A stretch of 64,000 bases of DNA from Locusta migratoria (GCA_026315105.1 CM048750.1:76436297-76500296); one strand, 5' to 3'; shown: positions 24,001-35,215, numbered from the stretch's first letter. A program made the numbers and translations. Notes: generated from the letters alone by a model not told the origin.

Positions 24001-24885
24001 TTTGCAAACTTTCCATTTCTTTCTGGAGAGAGGTGGCAACATGTTACCGTGAGCTGGGTGGTTCAAGTTGGAGGGTAGTAAATTTGGATATCACGGGTAT
24101 GGAATTTTGTGCTGCGGGTAAAGGAACGCATTTTACTTTGCTTATTGTTTAGTTTTACTTCAAAGAAAATGAATATCTTATTTCGTGCTATTGTTCCTCT
24201 TTTTCCAATAGTTTTCAATGACTACTGCCAAAGCTTTGGATACATAATTAAAAGGACAGTTCGGGAAAGATTAACCGTAAAGGCTATGTTCACTGTTACA
24301 CTTCTCCAAAAAAGCTCCGTGACAAAAAAGAAAAACGGTGGAAGCCTGATAAAGTATAGATTTCATTCTCGCTGTTATCTATCGGTTCGCAGAAGAGGGC
24401 TCTCTGTAAGCTCGCTGTCTGCGCCACCCAGGTCGATTGAGCTGTCTGTGTGGGACGCGGACCTCGCTCTAGCAATTGGCTGTCACGGGCGATAAAACGA
24501 CAGCAGGGAAAACCTGCCACTCCGACTGGACGCATCCATTTTGTTGGGTTCGGCGCGGAAAGCCGGACTTGGCGCTGATTTATCATAAGGCTGTCTGTTT
24601 CTAGCGGAGAGTGGCTTTCTGCAGTAAATGATGTGTCCTCTCTATTGGTACAATTTGTTTTAGACTGCTATAAATATTTGCGTTCTTTCACACATTCCGT
24701 TAATTTTATTATGAAGTGATAAAAAGTATTGACTTAATTTTTTATGAGAAAACTAACTAAACCGTTTAAATAAATAAAAATCAACATTCCACGCCTTTAT
24801 TGTTCATATCTACATAAGAATCTGGCAACGCAAAAATTTCTCACCAACGGGTCGCCATTTAGTTGATACCACCTTTGTAGAGTGT
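24001..24885. other. Unannotated DNA
   Basis: A frame at 24109-24495 (128 codons) has no recognisable domain. A segment near 24779 (caacattccacgcc) repeats one near 23430, suggesting a further unclassified repeat. Confidence 0.4.
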
Positions 24886-24889
24886 TTCT

Positions 24890-26065
24890 ACATTTACATC
24901 TAGGTGCAGCTTTAGAAAGATCTGCATCTACACGACTAATGTTTTTCGCAATTACGTCTCCGGTAAACTGGTTTCCTACTATGTCTCTATCGCAGGCGGG
25001 GTAAAGAACACACAAATCAGTTCGAACTCTCATTTCTAATATTTTATGATCAATATTATATTTCTCTTGATACGTTGCAGTCAAGACAATATTTCCGAAA
25101 TTCGGAGAAGAGAAATACTGTGTGAAATTCCGTCACCAGGTCTATCTGCAACGAGGCACGCCTTTATTTTAACGACTGCCGCTCTACGTAGCGTTTCATA
25201 TTCCAGAGGCTTTATATCTCATTACGTGAAAATGCCTGTGTATGTCCCTTTTCCATGGCCTCTGTCAATCCTGTCTGGATAGGATTGTACCACCGCGCAG
25301 TAGTATTCTACGAGAGGAAGCCTCTTCAGTGTTTTTGCTGAGTGTACTAAATGTTCTGTAAACAAAACAGTTTCCGGTAGGCATCGCCTAAATTTTATCC
25401 AAGGTGTCATTAGAATTAGAGCTATTCGTAATTGTAATTCCTACGTATGTATCTGAATTGGCCACGTTGACATTTGTTCCATTCCTAATGCAACAGTAAA
25501 TTAACGAATTTATTTTAGCGTTCATGAGGATGACGTTACATTTTTCTTTATTTGGAGGTCTTTGTCACATGTTGCACGATATAGTTCTGTACCTACTTTC
25601 CAGAGAGTATTGATCTACTAATTACTGTACTACAAAGTACAACTTCTTTCGAAAACAAGCAAAGGTTATCTCCTAGATAATTTAAATAATTTAGGAATAC
25701 CGGAAGGTCCTATGACACTTACTTGAACGTCAGATGCCACTTATGTTTTAGTCCATGACTTTCCATCAGTTACTATGAATTGTGGCCTTTAGAAATCACA
25801 GAACGAATCGCACGATGGAGACGATACTTCATAGGGGGCAGATTGATTAAAAGTCGCTTCTGAGGAACGATGTCTCGAGTTTTCTAGAAATGTTTGGAAT
25901 GTCACGGTTTTTTTCCTAGTATTTCACCCTCAATGCCTTCATCGGCATCAAAAGCTTTATGTACATCTGCAACTGCTGTAGACGTAGATATACCTTTCCT
26001 TTCTCCTGTCTTCTAAGATAAGTCATAGCCTCATGCCTATGTACATTTCAGCAGATCTGAAAATG
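24890..26065 (-). mobile_element. Old CR1/Jockey-like LINE copy
   Basis: It follows the same order as the copies at 9654 and 32815: 3' UTR, the block tctgtctggataggattg (where those copies have tggtacggatcccacac), then the RT region near 25700 (ccggaaggtcctatgacac). It is heavily decayed, with no frame above about 90 codons. The 3' end is at the left. Confidence 0.6.
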
Positions 26066-26070
26066 ATCAG

Positions 26071-26240
26071 AATGTTCAAATGTTAGTAAAATTATGGGAC
26101 CTAACTGCAGTAGTCGACGGTCCCTAAACTTTAAAACCACCTAAACTAACTTATCTTAAGAACAACATATACACACATGCCCAAGGGAGGACTCGAACCT
26201 CCGACGTGGAACGTCAAAATGGTGTTCCTGGACGTTTGTG
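26071..26240 (-). mobile_element. SINE subfamily C
   Basis: Antisense copy from atgttcaaatgttagtaaaa to B box complement ggactcgaacctcc. The A-box end is lost after about 26240. Confidence 0.75.
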
Positions 26241-26747
26241 CCTCTAGTAAATTCACTCTTTGATCTGCCGTCAATGTTCGATACAGTTATGGTAAAGGGT
26301 TCAAACTGACTCGGCTGAAGTAGCAGAGATAACTCATCGAAATTCATTCGGAAAGTACCAGGTTGTACAATGAATAAACGATTGAAAATGCAGCCCATAT
26401 GAATCGCAGAAGATGATTAAATCAGTAAAAAGTGTTTCTACAATTGCTGACTATAACCGCTGATACAAGTGTCGGCATACAGTCAAATTGGCTCTGGATA
26501 TGTACACTGGTTCGGCAATCCACGCTGCTTCCATGTATTGCCAACGTTGATCTGGCTTAGGAGCGGGTGATGTTTACCCTAGCCATATGTTCTGCAGACA
26601 CAGACCATAAGTTTTCTACATTCCAGCGATCGGAAAAACAGAAAGTATAAGGCAGAAATGCAATCCATTTGGTGAGATAGAGCATTACGTCCCATGTATA
26701 GCTACCAATTAACCAGTAGCATTGTAGCTGTCGTCAAACTCCGAAAG
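26241..26747. other. Unannotated DNA
   Basis: Nothing recognised. Confidence 0.45.
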
Positions 26748-26945
26748 GTCGACTGTGAATGGCTGTGTGCTCTAAGGCGCCTTTTTGGGGAGTGGCCCTG
26801 TCCTCCTCGTCGAAGGTTCGAAACAAACCTCACTCATGTGTATGTGTTTTGTCCGTAGCATAAGTTAGTTTAAATAGTTTGTAAGTCGAAGGACTGATGA
26901 CAACTGCAGCTTGATCCAATAGCTTTACAAATATTTGAACATTCG
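26748..26945 (+). mobile_element. SINE subfamily C
   Basis: Plus-strand copy with tgtgctctaaggcgcc, a decayed B box (gaaggttcgaaac) and the tail ggactgatgacaactgcag ... tttacaaatatttgaacatt. Confidence 0.75.
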
Positions 26946-27329
26946 AAGCTCCAAAGGTATGTTGGACAACAGACGCCAACAAATCAGACTTGTAACGCTG
27001 GCTGACTAGTGAACCTGCATCTCCTAGTATGTATATCGGAATGGACACCGATACCAACAAACAAAATACCACGTGCAGGACAGTATGACGATGCTTAAGA
27101 CTACAGTCTCTGTAGTGTCTGACTCCAGTCCGCCGATCACGTATTTACAGGAAAAATCGGGATTCGTTGGTTGTACGTAGTCATCGTTAATCGCAAAACT
27201 GTTAGCGAAAATGCCGGTGGAGTTGACCCATTGGTCAAGCCAGCAACGGATGCCTTGCATACAATCCACTCATTTGCAAATGATGTCAGAGGGTACCCTC
27301 ACCAGACCAAATTTCTTATGATATAAAAT
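26946..27329. other. Unannotated DNA
   Basis: A minus frame at 27269-27024 has hydrophobic stretches but no recognisable family. Confidence 0.4.
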
Positions 27330-27520
27330 ATGTAAAATGTTTGTTAATCTAAGTGACGAAACTACTGTGGTAATCAGACCATAGGGTTACAAACTACTTA
27401 AACTAACCTAAGGTCAATTCCCACACACACATACGTGCCCGAATGACGACTCTCACCTCCGGCGGAGAGCAACCGCGCGCTCCGCAGTAAGGTTTTTTGG
27501 AGCGCTTAGCCGTCCATGGA
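27330..27520 (-). mobile_element. SINE subfamily C, decayed
   Basis: The antisense tail (aaatgtttgttaatc) is at the left and the head, with gagagcaaccgcgcgctcc, is at about 27463. The B box is mutated (gactctcacctcc). Confidence 0.7.
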
Positions 27521-28502
27521 GTGCGTTTGTGCTGCATTACATCGTTCTCTTCTCTGTGATACCGTTACCATTGCTCTAATCTCTTCACCCGTGTTAATTT
27601 TTGCGTTTATTTTTAGGTTATATTGTCCTTTCGTCCCGTTTTTACCGGTACAGTCCCGGTTTTTTTTACATAACGTCCCGCTGTCTCGAAAGTTTTTGTG
27701 GGGACGCTCAAATGTCTCGTTTTTTGTGGTTCCGATTGGCTAAGTATTTTTATGCTATCAGATGTTTAATGTTCAATTAATTGTGCAAAATATATATTCT
27801 AGGAAGAGCTGCCTGTACAAATCGTTATCATTCCTGGTTTACTTTCTGTTAGGTTCCACAATTAATTAAAGGTATGTCGACTCTCAGCACTCGATTTACT
27901 AGTTACCTAGAATGAATACAGAGAGGACAATACAAGAAGTGACGCACTGTCGGTACTACTGTCAGTGCAAAATAGGTTGACACTCAGCGCGGTAGCGGAC
28001 GGAAGCAAACATAAAGGAATTTCTCAATGTGTTTCAATTTCTCATATAAGGTCGCTCCCATCAGTCACCGCTTCGAGTATCGAGTTAGTTCGCATGCATA
28101 GTATCGATTCATGTTGTGTTTTACTTTCGAATGATTGCGGTAAGCAGTCTGAAAGCGTTGCAGTGGATACTTGAAAGTTGTAAATCTGTGCAGTCACTGT
28201 TTCTTCATGCCAAAACGAAAGTGTAATTTAAACAGCAATATAAAAAGTGAGTTTTCTTTTACCACTGGCAACGGAGAAACCGTAGAGCGTACGTTTTGCA
28301 AATCAAAATTTGCAATTGGACATCGTGAAAGGTCTGATATTGTGCATCACATTAAGACGAAGAAACATCGCATTAGCGTTCAAACGAAAAGCGCAAACAA
28401 TAGTGTGAGTCACTATTTTACAATGATAAAAATATCAGTGAAAAACATGATTCATTTAATGGAGTTTTGTATGTCAATGCCTGCGTCAAATGCTGCTGTG
28501 GA

Positions 28503-28703
28503 GCCGGCCGCGGTGGCCGAGGGGATTGAGGCGCTCCAGTCATGGTCTGCACGGCTACTACGGTCGGGGGTTCGAATCCCCCCTCAGGCATGGATATTTG
28601 TGCCGTCCTTAGTCTTAGGTAGTTCATAAGTAGTTTGTAAGTTTAGGGACTGATGACCACGTAGTTAAGTCCCGTAAGTTCTACAAACATTTGAACATTT
28701 TGA
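28503..28703 (+). mobile_element. SINE subfamily A inside the hAT relic, 11-bp target duplication
   Basis: Full-length. gctgctgtgga is at 28492-28502 and 28704-28714. Removing it and one repeat copy restores a continuous hAT dimerisation motif across the junction, which confirms the boundaries independently. Confidence 0.95.
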
Positions 28704-28752
28704 GCTGCTGTGGAACGTGTGTTTTCTTTGGTGAACTCTTTGCCGTCAGATG

Positions 28753-28804
<52 letters not shown>
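28753..28804 (+). repeat. 52-base poly(A) run within hAT-derived coding sequence
   Basis: The run sits at the codons for lysine/asparagine in SDEK(N)RMK of the hAT dimerisation region. It is therefore likely to be a slippage expansion of a natural A-rich codon tract rather than a retroposon tail. Confidence 0.75.
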
Positions 28805-28806
<2 letters not shown>

Positions 28807-29055
28807 AGAATGAAAGTTGAAACAGGGAAGGCCTGACTTATTGTAAAAACACTTTTTAATTGTGTATCATGTGCTGATTTCCATGCTGCAGCGTCAAAAA
28901 ACTGCACTTTATGATAAAATACATAAAAGTGAAAAGTATGGTAAGAGTGCAGCAGAAGAAATATAAACATTCATTTGAGTGTACTATGAAAAGTTAAACG
29001 TCAGTGTCTATTAAATTTTGTCACTACGAATTGTGTCCCGTTTTTTTCCTTAATT

Positions 29056-29251
29056 CAAATCAAATGTTTGTTAAGCTTATGGGACTTAGCTACGGGGTCA
29101 TCAGTCCCTAAACTTACAAACTACTTATGAACTACTTACGAACTAGGACGGCACAAATATCCATGCCCGAGGGGGGATTCGAACACCCGACCGTAGTGGC
29201 CGTGCAGACCGTGACTGAAGCGCCTCAGTCCTCGCGGCCACCGCGGCCGGC
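29056..29251 (-). mobile_element. SINE subfamily A with 11-bp target duplication
   Basis: Antisense full-length copy. tttccttaatt is at 29045-29055 and 29252-29262. It lies in the 3' flank of the hAT relic. Confidence 0.93.
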
Positions 29252-29383
29252 TTTCCTTAATTGCCCCAGGTTTCTTCCTCATTATTTAAAAATATCCCCT
29301 TTCTAATAAAAATGAAATGGACACCCTACTTTAGTTGATACTACGGCGTGCACCTGTCCAACAGGTTGCCCCCGATTTCAAAA

Positions 29384-29835
29384 TTAACCCTTTGGCGTAC
29401 TTTGACGGGTACATCCATCACTGTACTCGTGTGTATTAACGTACAATGACGGATATTCCCGTCACCGTGCAGTTTAGCAGGACTGTGATTACCGGTGGCT
29501 CCAATTTCGGTTTGCACGCATTGAAAAGATGGCGGTAGCTGTAGGTGTCGAAACAGGCCAGTGATTCTCGAGAGTTGGCATTTATTACAATGTTGGAATT
29601 CCATAATATGCGTTTCGGGGACGGCCAAGTCAAGAAGGTAGCCCACAACTCCAAGGAAGAATTGGGGGCCATTTCCGTACAAAAATTCCCCCAACAGACA
29701 AAAATGTAACTCCTACCAAATTATGCAAAGTGTGTTAGGACAGAGGACAGCGCGGTGAATCGTGCTTTCAGTGTGACAAATGCCAAGTTTGTCTTCATGT
29801 TGACAAATGTTTTAAGAACTGATAGTATAATGTGG
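29384..29835 (+). pseudogene. piggyBac-type element: left end and C-terminal cysteine-rich domain
   Basis: It begins with TTAA (29384) followed by ccctttggcgtac, a piggyBac-style end. Near 29712-29820 the translation gives PTKLCKVC, a stop, then SCFQCDKCQVCLHVDKCFKN. The C-x2-C ... C-x2-C-x3-L-C-x4-C-F pattern is that of the cysteine-rich domain at the C-terminus of piggyBac transposases. The catalytic DDD region is missing. No right-hand TTAA end is seen before the Helitron terminus at 29849. Confidence 0.65.
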
Positions 29836-29848
29836 AAATATAATAAAA

Positions 29849-30300
29849 CTAGATGACCCGTCCGAATGTTTCGCGCTGTATCCTGATCAGTCACAGATAG
29901 GTAATATAGTAATGGAGAAAACATAGATGCAAATACATGTGTATTGAAGATAAACTATGAATAAGAGTACTAAATATTAGTCACTTTGTATATATAGTAT
30001 GTGTCTTTAGCACATACATAAGTAACACTGAATGAACGAACTCGTGAAAAAGCGATTTTCTATGGGGGAAAATCAGGTTCTGGTAAATACAATCTTCCCC
30101 TTAGAAGCGTCTTACCTTGCGCATTATGTATGGTCATAGCGAAGGTTACCTTTATTAGGAATTGTCTTATCATTTGGGAAGGCATGGTTGGATCAGAAGG
30201 TGTGCGGTTAATGCATTAAAAAATCTAAACAACTGCAAGAGCTGTCGTTCATATTAGTTAAACAGGTTATCAATAGTTGGCACAATCTACATTGCTTTTA
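29849..30300 (-). mobile_element. Helitron 3' end with helicase C-terminus
   Basis: The antisense translation of about 30200-30020 gives TPSDPTMPSQMIRQFLIKVTF, AMTIHNAQGKTL, then YLPEPDFPP, a stop, and AFSRVRSFS. This corresponds to the last helicase motifs of the Rep-helicase protein (FAMTINKAQGQTL, then VAFSRVRSF). The element ends at 29849 with CTAG followed by T, preceded by a small CGAA/TTCG hairpin, as Helitron 3' termini do. Reading extends toward 30390 but is weak there. Known role: rolling-circle transposition. Confidence 0.75.
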
Positions 30301-30844
30301 TATTGGCCGCGCAAACTAAGTTGATAATTGGTGCGGTGGCTAATGGGAGCAATCGTAAATACATGTCCCGTTCACAGTCATTCGGCGGATATCAACTTAG
30401 ATTGTACGAACAGTACCAATTTTTTCAAAACAAAGTGTTTTGTGAACTTTTTACTATATGTGTATGTTTTGTCATTAGTGGAGAACGAAACATTGAAAAT
30501 GGTACCTCGTCATTAATTTTGGGTAAGTAATGCGGGAAATATGGCGCACCCACAACAAACACATATGAGAAATAAAATATATGATAATGACTGTAAAATA
30601 GTGTTCAGTATGTTGGTACAACAACCATCAGAAGTCGTAAAAAATAAGTGTGCGAATGCTAATAAAAAACTTGTATGCCAGCGGGTTAAGTATCTCGAAA
30701 ACGAAGATCCGCAGACGATAGCATCAAAATGCTGCAAGAATTCATTACAAACTTCAAGCAAAATGGCGAAATAGTACGAAAAGCTGCCGACAGAAGGCGC
30801 TGAAACTGCATTGTGGCGTTCCTACTATAAATACCTAACTTAAA
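30301..30844. other. Unannotated DNA between the Helitron end and the dispersed repeat
   Basis: Open frames at 30303-30530 and 30541-30774 show no recognised family; part may be decayed Helitron. Confidence 0.4.
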
Positions 30845-31545
30845 ATGTATTTATAACGGTAAGATTTGTTTATTGAGTCACAGTCTCGTTATAAAATAGA
30901 TTTTAATCCTTTGCCTGCTATTTAGTTAAAATTGTTAACTATAGAAAAAGAAACAAGGACGTTACGCTATGACGAAAACTGGCGGTTAACAGCTAAATTT
31001 ACAGGATCCACCGATCGCCAGTGACAGCCCCAGAATTGTGGCTGTGTCTTTTCTGTAACGTTTGCTGAAGCGATAGTGGCTGCGGGTGCAGAACGGCCGT
31101 GTTTACGTGCTGCCAGGATGTGATAAGAGGCGCCGAAAGCCGCTGTAAAAGCTGCTGTAGTTTATTCCCCACGCTTCGCTGAAGTGATGGGTCCAGCACT
31201 TTTCAGACTGACGGCGAAATTATTTCTTCCAAATAGGGTCGTTGAGATCAAACACGCCAGCCTACCAGAGATACAAAACGAATTCGCTTGTTTTCCCAGC
31301 GAAATACCTCTTAAAAACCTCGAATTAACACCGAGTAAATTACTAAGCCTTCTCCTAGGCTTGTGAAATGGCATAACCACGGAAATGTGTCTAATAATAT
31401 CAGTATTGATGAGACGTTAAGCTCCGACCGTGATACATTCTTTCCGTTGGATTACTGGTTGCAACAGATGTTCCTCTTAGATAAGATGCTCGTAAAGGAA
31501 TTCTTAACAAATAGCTGCACCACAGCTCCGTGCGATAAGTTCCAC
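30845..31545 (+). repeat. Unclassified dispersed repeat, copy 2 (partner at 5390-6570)
   Basis: Aligns in the same orientation with the 5.4-6.6 kb copy, without the SINE interruption. Two consecutive frames are open: one from 31184 (MMGPALFRLTAKLFL, then VVEIKHASLPEIQNEF) and one from 31363 (MKWHNHGN, then PLDYWLQQMFLLDKMLVKE). The first frame has a stop in the other copy. I recognise no domain. The mariner-type relic that follows at 31752 may or may not belong to the same element. Confidence 0.7.
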
Positions 31546-31751
31546 CGCAGCAACGTGAAATGTGGTTACGTATCGAAGAAGAAGGTTGCAGTCGTGTATT
31601 CGATCGAACAAAGTGTTTTTGTGGTTCTAGTATACAACTGGTTATAACCATAAAATATATAATATTACTATGTAATGGGGCATGATAATAATAAATAAAT
31701 AAAAACATAGTCCTACGGCGACAAACTGCAGGTTTAAAAATACGGTTTAAC

Positions 31752-32680
31752 GTGTCGAAAGGATCCCATGCGAAAGCAATCGGCAAGCTCTTCTCCAAAT
31801 TCCAACGGACGGTCAGCGTCAATGATGATCTGTCAGGAGATGTTGGCCCCAGACAAAATGTACACACACCAGCAAATGTCGATACTTATCCTGGAATTAT
31901 TCGGAAAATTCCAAGAAAAATTGTCCAAAGAATTGCGGCAGAGACTGACTTTAAGCGTTTCAACACGCAGGAAATACTGCGACAGACCTTACATCTGTTC
32001 CCATTAAAATCCCTAGCCATAAATGTACGAACACTGCGACAGAGGTTTGATTCTACGAACAGATTGTTACAGTATTTGATAATAAAGGAGTTGATGTTGG
32101 ATGCATCTACTTAAAGATGAAGCACATTTCCAAATGAACGAGGTCGTGAATAAATAAAATTGGCTATTTTGGCTTTCAGAAAATACCAGTTTGTGCGAAA
32201 CAACACCACTGTGTTCTCCCAAAGTTAGTGTGTGGTCTGCGGTATGCAGCAGAATCATCATTGGTACTTTTTTAAAACGAGGAACTATCACTAGTGATCA
32301 TTACATTGCACCCTACGCTGGTGCCATAGGAGATGGGTTATTTCTGGTAAACGATAGCTCTCGTCTTCACAAAACTGAACAAGTGAACAACACACTTGAA
32401 GCTGAGGGAATTGACGAAATGGAGTGGCCAGCTTGCAATTTGGGTTCAATTTGTCGCTAGCCATCCAGTGGTTCATGCAATATGCCAGATCACATTACAA
32501 AGAACAGGTGTTTCCCGTTCATGATGAATACTGCGGCAACAGTGTCACTGTGTTGGATTATTGCAGTTTGCGCAGGGATGTAATGGTCTGCATATTCGCT
32601 CGATTCGACTCCGTGTAACTTTTTGTGGGACACAATGAAAGGCACTGTCTACTGGAACGTGCTACGCAGTGTGCAACTGT
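31752..32680 (+). pseudogene. Tc1/mariner-superfamily transposase relic
   Basis: The N-terminal part (31752-32110) reads VHTPANVDTYPGIIRKIPRK, QEILRQTLHLFPLKSLAINV and RTLRQRFD, matching the helix-turn-helix and linker of this superfamily. Then come DEAHFQMNEVVNK (first catalytic aspartate, about 32110) and PKVSVWSAVCSRIIIGTFLK. LFLVNDSSRLHKT stands where WFQQDGATPHT normally lies, with the second aspartate retained. MEWPACNLGSI and a shifted repeat SLDSTPCNFLWDTMKGTVY follow near 32600. Multiple frameshifts and stops make it inactive. Confidence 0.7.
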
Positions 32681-33529
32681 ACTGACCGTCCGAGGTGATC
32701 ACACCCATATTAGAGGACAACGAGAATGACATTTTCACTATTGTGTTAGCCCTATGGTGCCACGCTCTACCTAAACGCCATGTAAACGTCAAGTAAAAAC
32801 TGTCTACATCTACATGAGATACTATGCAAATCACATTTAAGTGCCTGGCAGAGGTTTCATCGAACCACCTGTATACTATTTATCTCCCATTCCATTCTCA
32901 CATAGCGCGCGGGAAGAAAGAACACCTGAACACTCCGTTCGAGCTCTGATTTCTCGTATTTTATTCTGACGATCGTTTCTACCGATATCAGTAGGAGTCA
33001 ACAATATATTTTTGCATTCGGAGGAGAATGTTGGCGATTGCAGTTTCTTATGTAGCCCACGCCGCAGCGATTAGCGCCGTTGTTGTAATGATTCCCTTCC
33101 TGTATCATTTCCGTAACGCTGTCTGTGTCGTGACAATACGAAACGAGATGCCCTTCTCTGGACTCTTTCGATGTCCTTTGACTCTTTCGTCAAACCCACC
33201 TGATAAGGATCCCACACTGGGCAACAATACTCCAAAAATGGACAGTCAAGCGTAGTGTATGCAGTTTCTTTCGTAGTTCTGTTGCATGTTTTAAGGGTTC
33301 TGCCAATAAAACGCAGTCTCTGGTTCGCCTTCCCCACGAAATTATCTACGTGTTTTTTTTCCTGAAGTAATAGTAATTCCTAGGTATTTTGTGGAGTTTA
33401 CGGCTTTCATATTCGATTGATTTATCTTGTAAACAAAGTTTAACCGATTTATTTCCGTACTCATGTGGACCACTTCTCATTATTTAGATTCAACTGCCAA
33501 TTTTTACACCGTACTGATACCTTACTCAG

Positions 33530-34080
33530 ATAGTTCTGCAGTTGGTTTTGATCTTCAGATGATTTTACTAGACGGTAAATGACGGCGTCATCTGTAAACA
33601 ACCTAAGAGAGCTACTTAGATTTCCCCCCAAATGTTTGTACAGCTTATGGGACTTAACTACGGGGTTATCAGTCCCTAAACTTACAAACTACTTACGATC
33701 TAGCTACTACTAAGGACGGCACAAATATCCATGCCCGACGGGGGGGGGGGGGATTCCAGCCCCCATCGGTAGTGGCAGCGCAGACCGTGACTGACGCGCT
33801 GCAGTCCCCTCGGCCACCGCGGCCGGCTCCCCCTAAATCATTTATGTAAATAAGGATCAGCAGAGGACCAATAACACTACCCTGTGGAACGCCAGATATC
33901 ACTTATGTGATATCTTATTCAGATCGTTCTGCAGTTGGTTTTGATCTTCAGATGACTACTAGAAGGTAAAAGACGTCATCTGCAAATAACCTAAGAGAAC
34001 TACTTAGAATTTCCCCTAAATCGTTTATGTAAATAAGGAACAACAGTGGACCAATAATACTACCCTGTGGAACGCCCGAT
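33530..34080 (-). repeat. Tandem duplication of ~165 bp within the LINE
   Basis: The block cagatagttctgcagttgg ... ctaccctgtggaacgcc occurs at about 33530-33895 and again at 33920-34076. The first copy contains an antisense SINE; the second does not. Confidence 0.85.
33630..33827 (-). mobile_element. SINE subfamily A
   Basis: Antisense full-length copy with a G13 run near the B box at about 33739. The flanks tcccccaaa / tccccctaaa form an imperfect target duplication. Confidence 0.85.
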
Positions 34081-34710
34081 TGTTTTAGTCGATGCCTTAC
34101 CATCGATTACTACGAACTGTGTCCTCTCTGACAGGAAATCCCCTATCCAATCGCAAATTTGAGGCGATATACCATAACCACGCAATTTGATTAATAGCCA
34201 TTTGTGAGGTACGGTGTCAAAAACCATCTGGAAATCAATAAATACGGAATCGATTTGCGAACCTTTGTCGATAGCGCCCAACACTTCGTGTGAATAAAAT
34301 GCTAGTTGTGTTTCGCATGAATGATATTTTATAAATACGTGTTGACCTTGGGTTATAGGTCATTCTGTTCGAGATAATACATAAGATTTGAATAGAGGAT
34401 ATGTTCCAAAATCTTGCTGCAAATTGACGTCAATGAAGTAGGCCTGTGGGTTACTCCTACTACCTTTCTTGAATATAGGTATGACCTGTGCAACTTTCCA
34501 ATCTTTTGGTACAGATGCTTCTTTGATAGTGTATCGTACTGCATCATACACAATACTATATGTATATTGTGTATATCTGACCTGACCCCTAATTGTTTTA
34601 AGCAGTGTACAGGGAAAACCTGTGAAATCAGACATCAGCACACAAGTTACGGCAATACTGGCACCTTTTCTGATTACGCAATATAGTGCTTTTCTCCTCT
34701 AGTCAGAGGC

Positions 34711-34745
34711 CCTGAAGATAACACAATGACGTGTCGAAACTGACA
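34711..34745 (+). other. CTGAAGA-T-hairpin-GAAAC motif
   Basis: ctgaaga at 34712-34718, a spacer T, a stem of acac/gtgt, then cgaaac at 34735-34740. The arrangement matches the two halves of a hammerhead core around stem II. Same motif as in the foldback arms. Confidence 0.4.
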
Positions 34746-34789
34746 GTTATATAATTCCATAACGGCTGGAGGCTGAAGACAAACCGGCG

Positions 34790-35215
34790 TACCACTGCGA
34801 GTGCGTTCGCATACCTCACGGCTTTGACGCGCAGAACAGAACCTCCGTGCGCCGCACACGGTCGATAGCGTCTGGTTACACGAAGCACGGGAAACGCAGC
34901 CGCTGCAGCGGGTGGCGTGCTTCTGCAAACAGGCCCTGCGTCTGTGTGGCTGCCGCGACCGATTCGAGCGCTCGCAACGGGAGGGACAAAGCGCGCGGGC
35001 CCCGCAGAATTCCGGGTCGTCAGCAGCGAAAGCGGCCGCCGGCGCCGGAACAAAGATTTGTTCCAGCGTAATGAGCCGGCCGGCCGGTCGCGACAACACA
35101 CGGCCGATCGGCAATTAAACGAATTCCAGCCAGCGGCGCAGCACAATGGCAGTTTCTGCGAGCAGAGGGGCAGCGCCGTTTCAGCGAACACGCATTTAGG
35201 GGGTGCACGAAGCAT
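34790..35215. promoter_or_regulatory. GC- and CpG-rich block
   Basis: A sharp rise in CpG relative to its flanks, with ccggccggccggtcgcgac and many CG dinucleotides. Open frames run on both strands, including 173 codons on the minus strand, because GC-rich DNA lacks stops; no domain is recognised. It may be a CpG-rich regulatory block or an unmethylated repeat. Confidence 0.25.

Larger units (their letters stand above)
28207..28966 (+). pseudogene. hAT transposase, internally deleted: BED zinc finger joined to dimerisation domain
   Basis: The frame from ATG 28207 starts MPKRKCNLN and contains a BED-type zinc finger (CKSKFAIGHRERSD then HHIKTKKH), the DNA-binding N-terminus of hAT-family transposases. 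It runs almost directly into SMPASNAAVE, which continues after a SINE as AAVERVFSLVNSLPSDEK. After a poly(A) run come MKVETGKA, a stop, LIVKTLF, SCADFHAAASKN and DKIHKSEKYGKSAAEE. This is the C-terminal hAT dimerisation region. The RNase H-like catalytic core is absent. Original order: finger, core, dimerisation domain. TIRs are not certain; gtagggtgtcc-type sequence is seen in inverted form near 29325. Confidence 0.75.
32815..34690 (-). mobile_element. CR1/Jockey-like LINE with internal tandem duplication
   Basis: The antisense order is VPKDWKVAQVIPIFKKGSRS (34553 down), LTSICSKILEHILYSNLM, FIDFQMVFDTVPHKWLLIKL (about 34240), the GVPQGSVIGPLLILIYIND block, and LEYCCPVWDPYQVGL near 33230. It ends with the 3' UTR at about 32815. 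It covers most of the reverse transcriptase but has frameshifts. The region around the GVPQGS block is duplicated (next entry). Confidence 0.82.

Noticed and set aside
28418..28627. A peptide starting MPEGGFEPPTVVAVQT that recurs in antisense frames at 28.5, 52.8, 47.8 and 61.4 kb, looking like a conserved protein family.
   Set aside because: Each instance is the minus strand of a subfamily A SINE. The conservation is that of the SINE, not of a protein.
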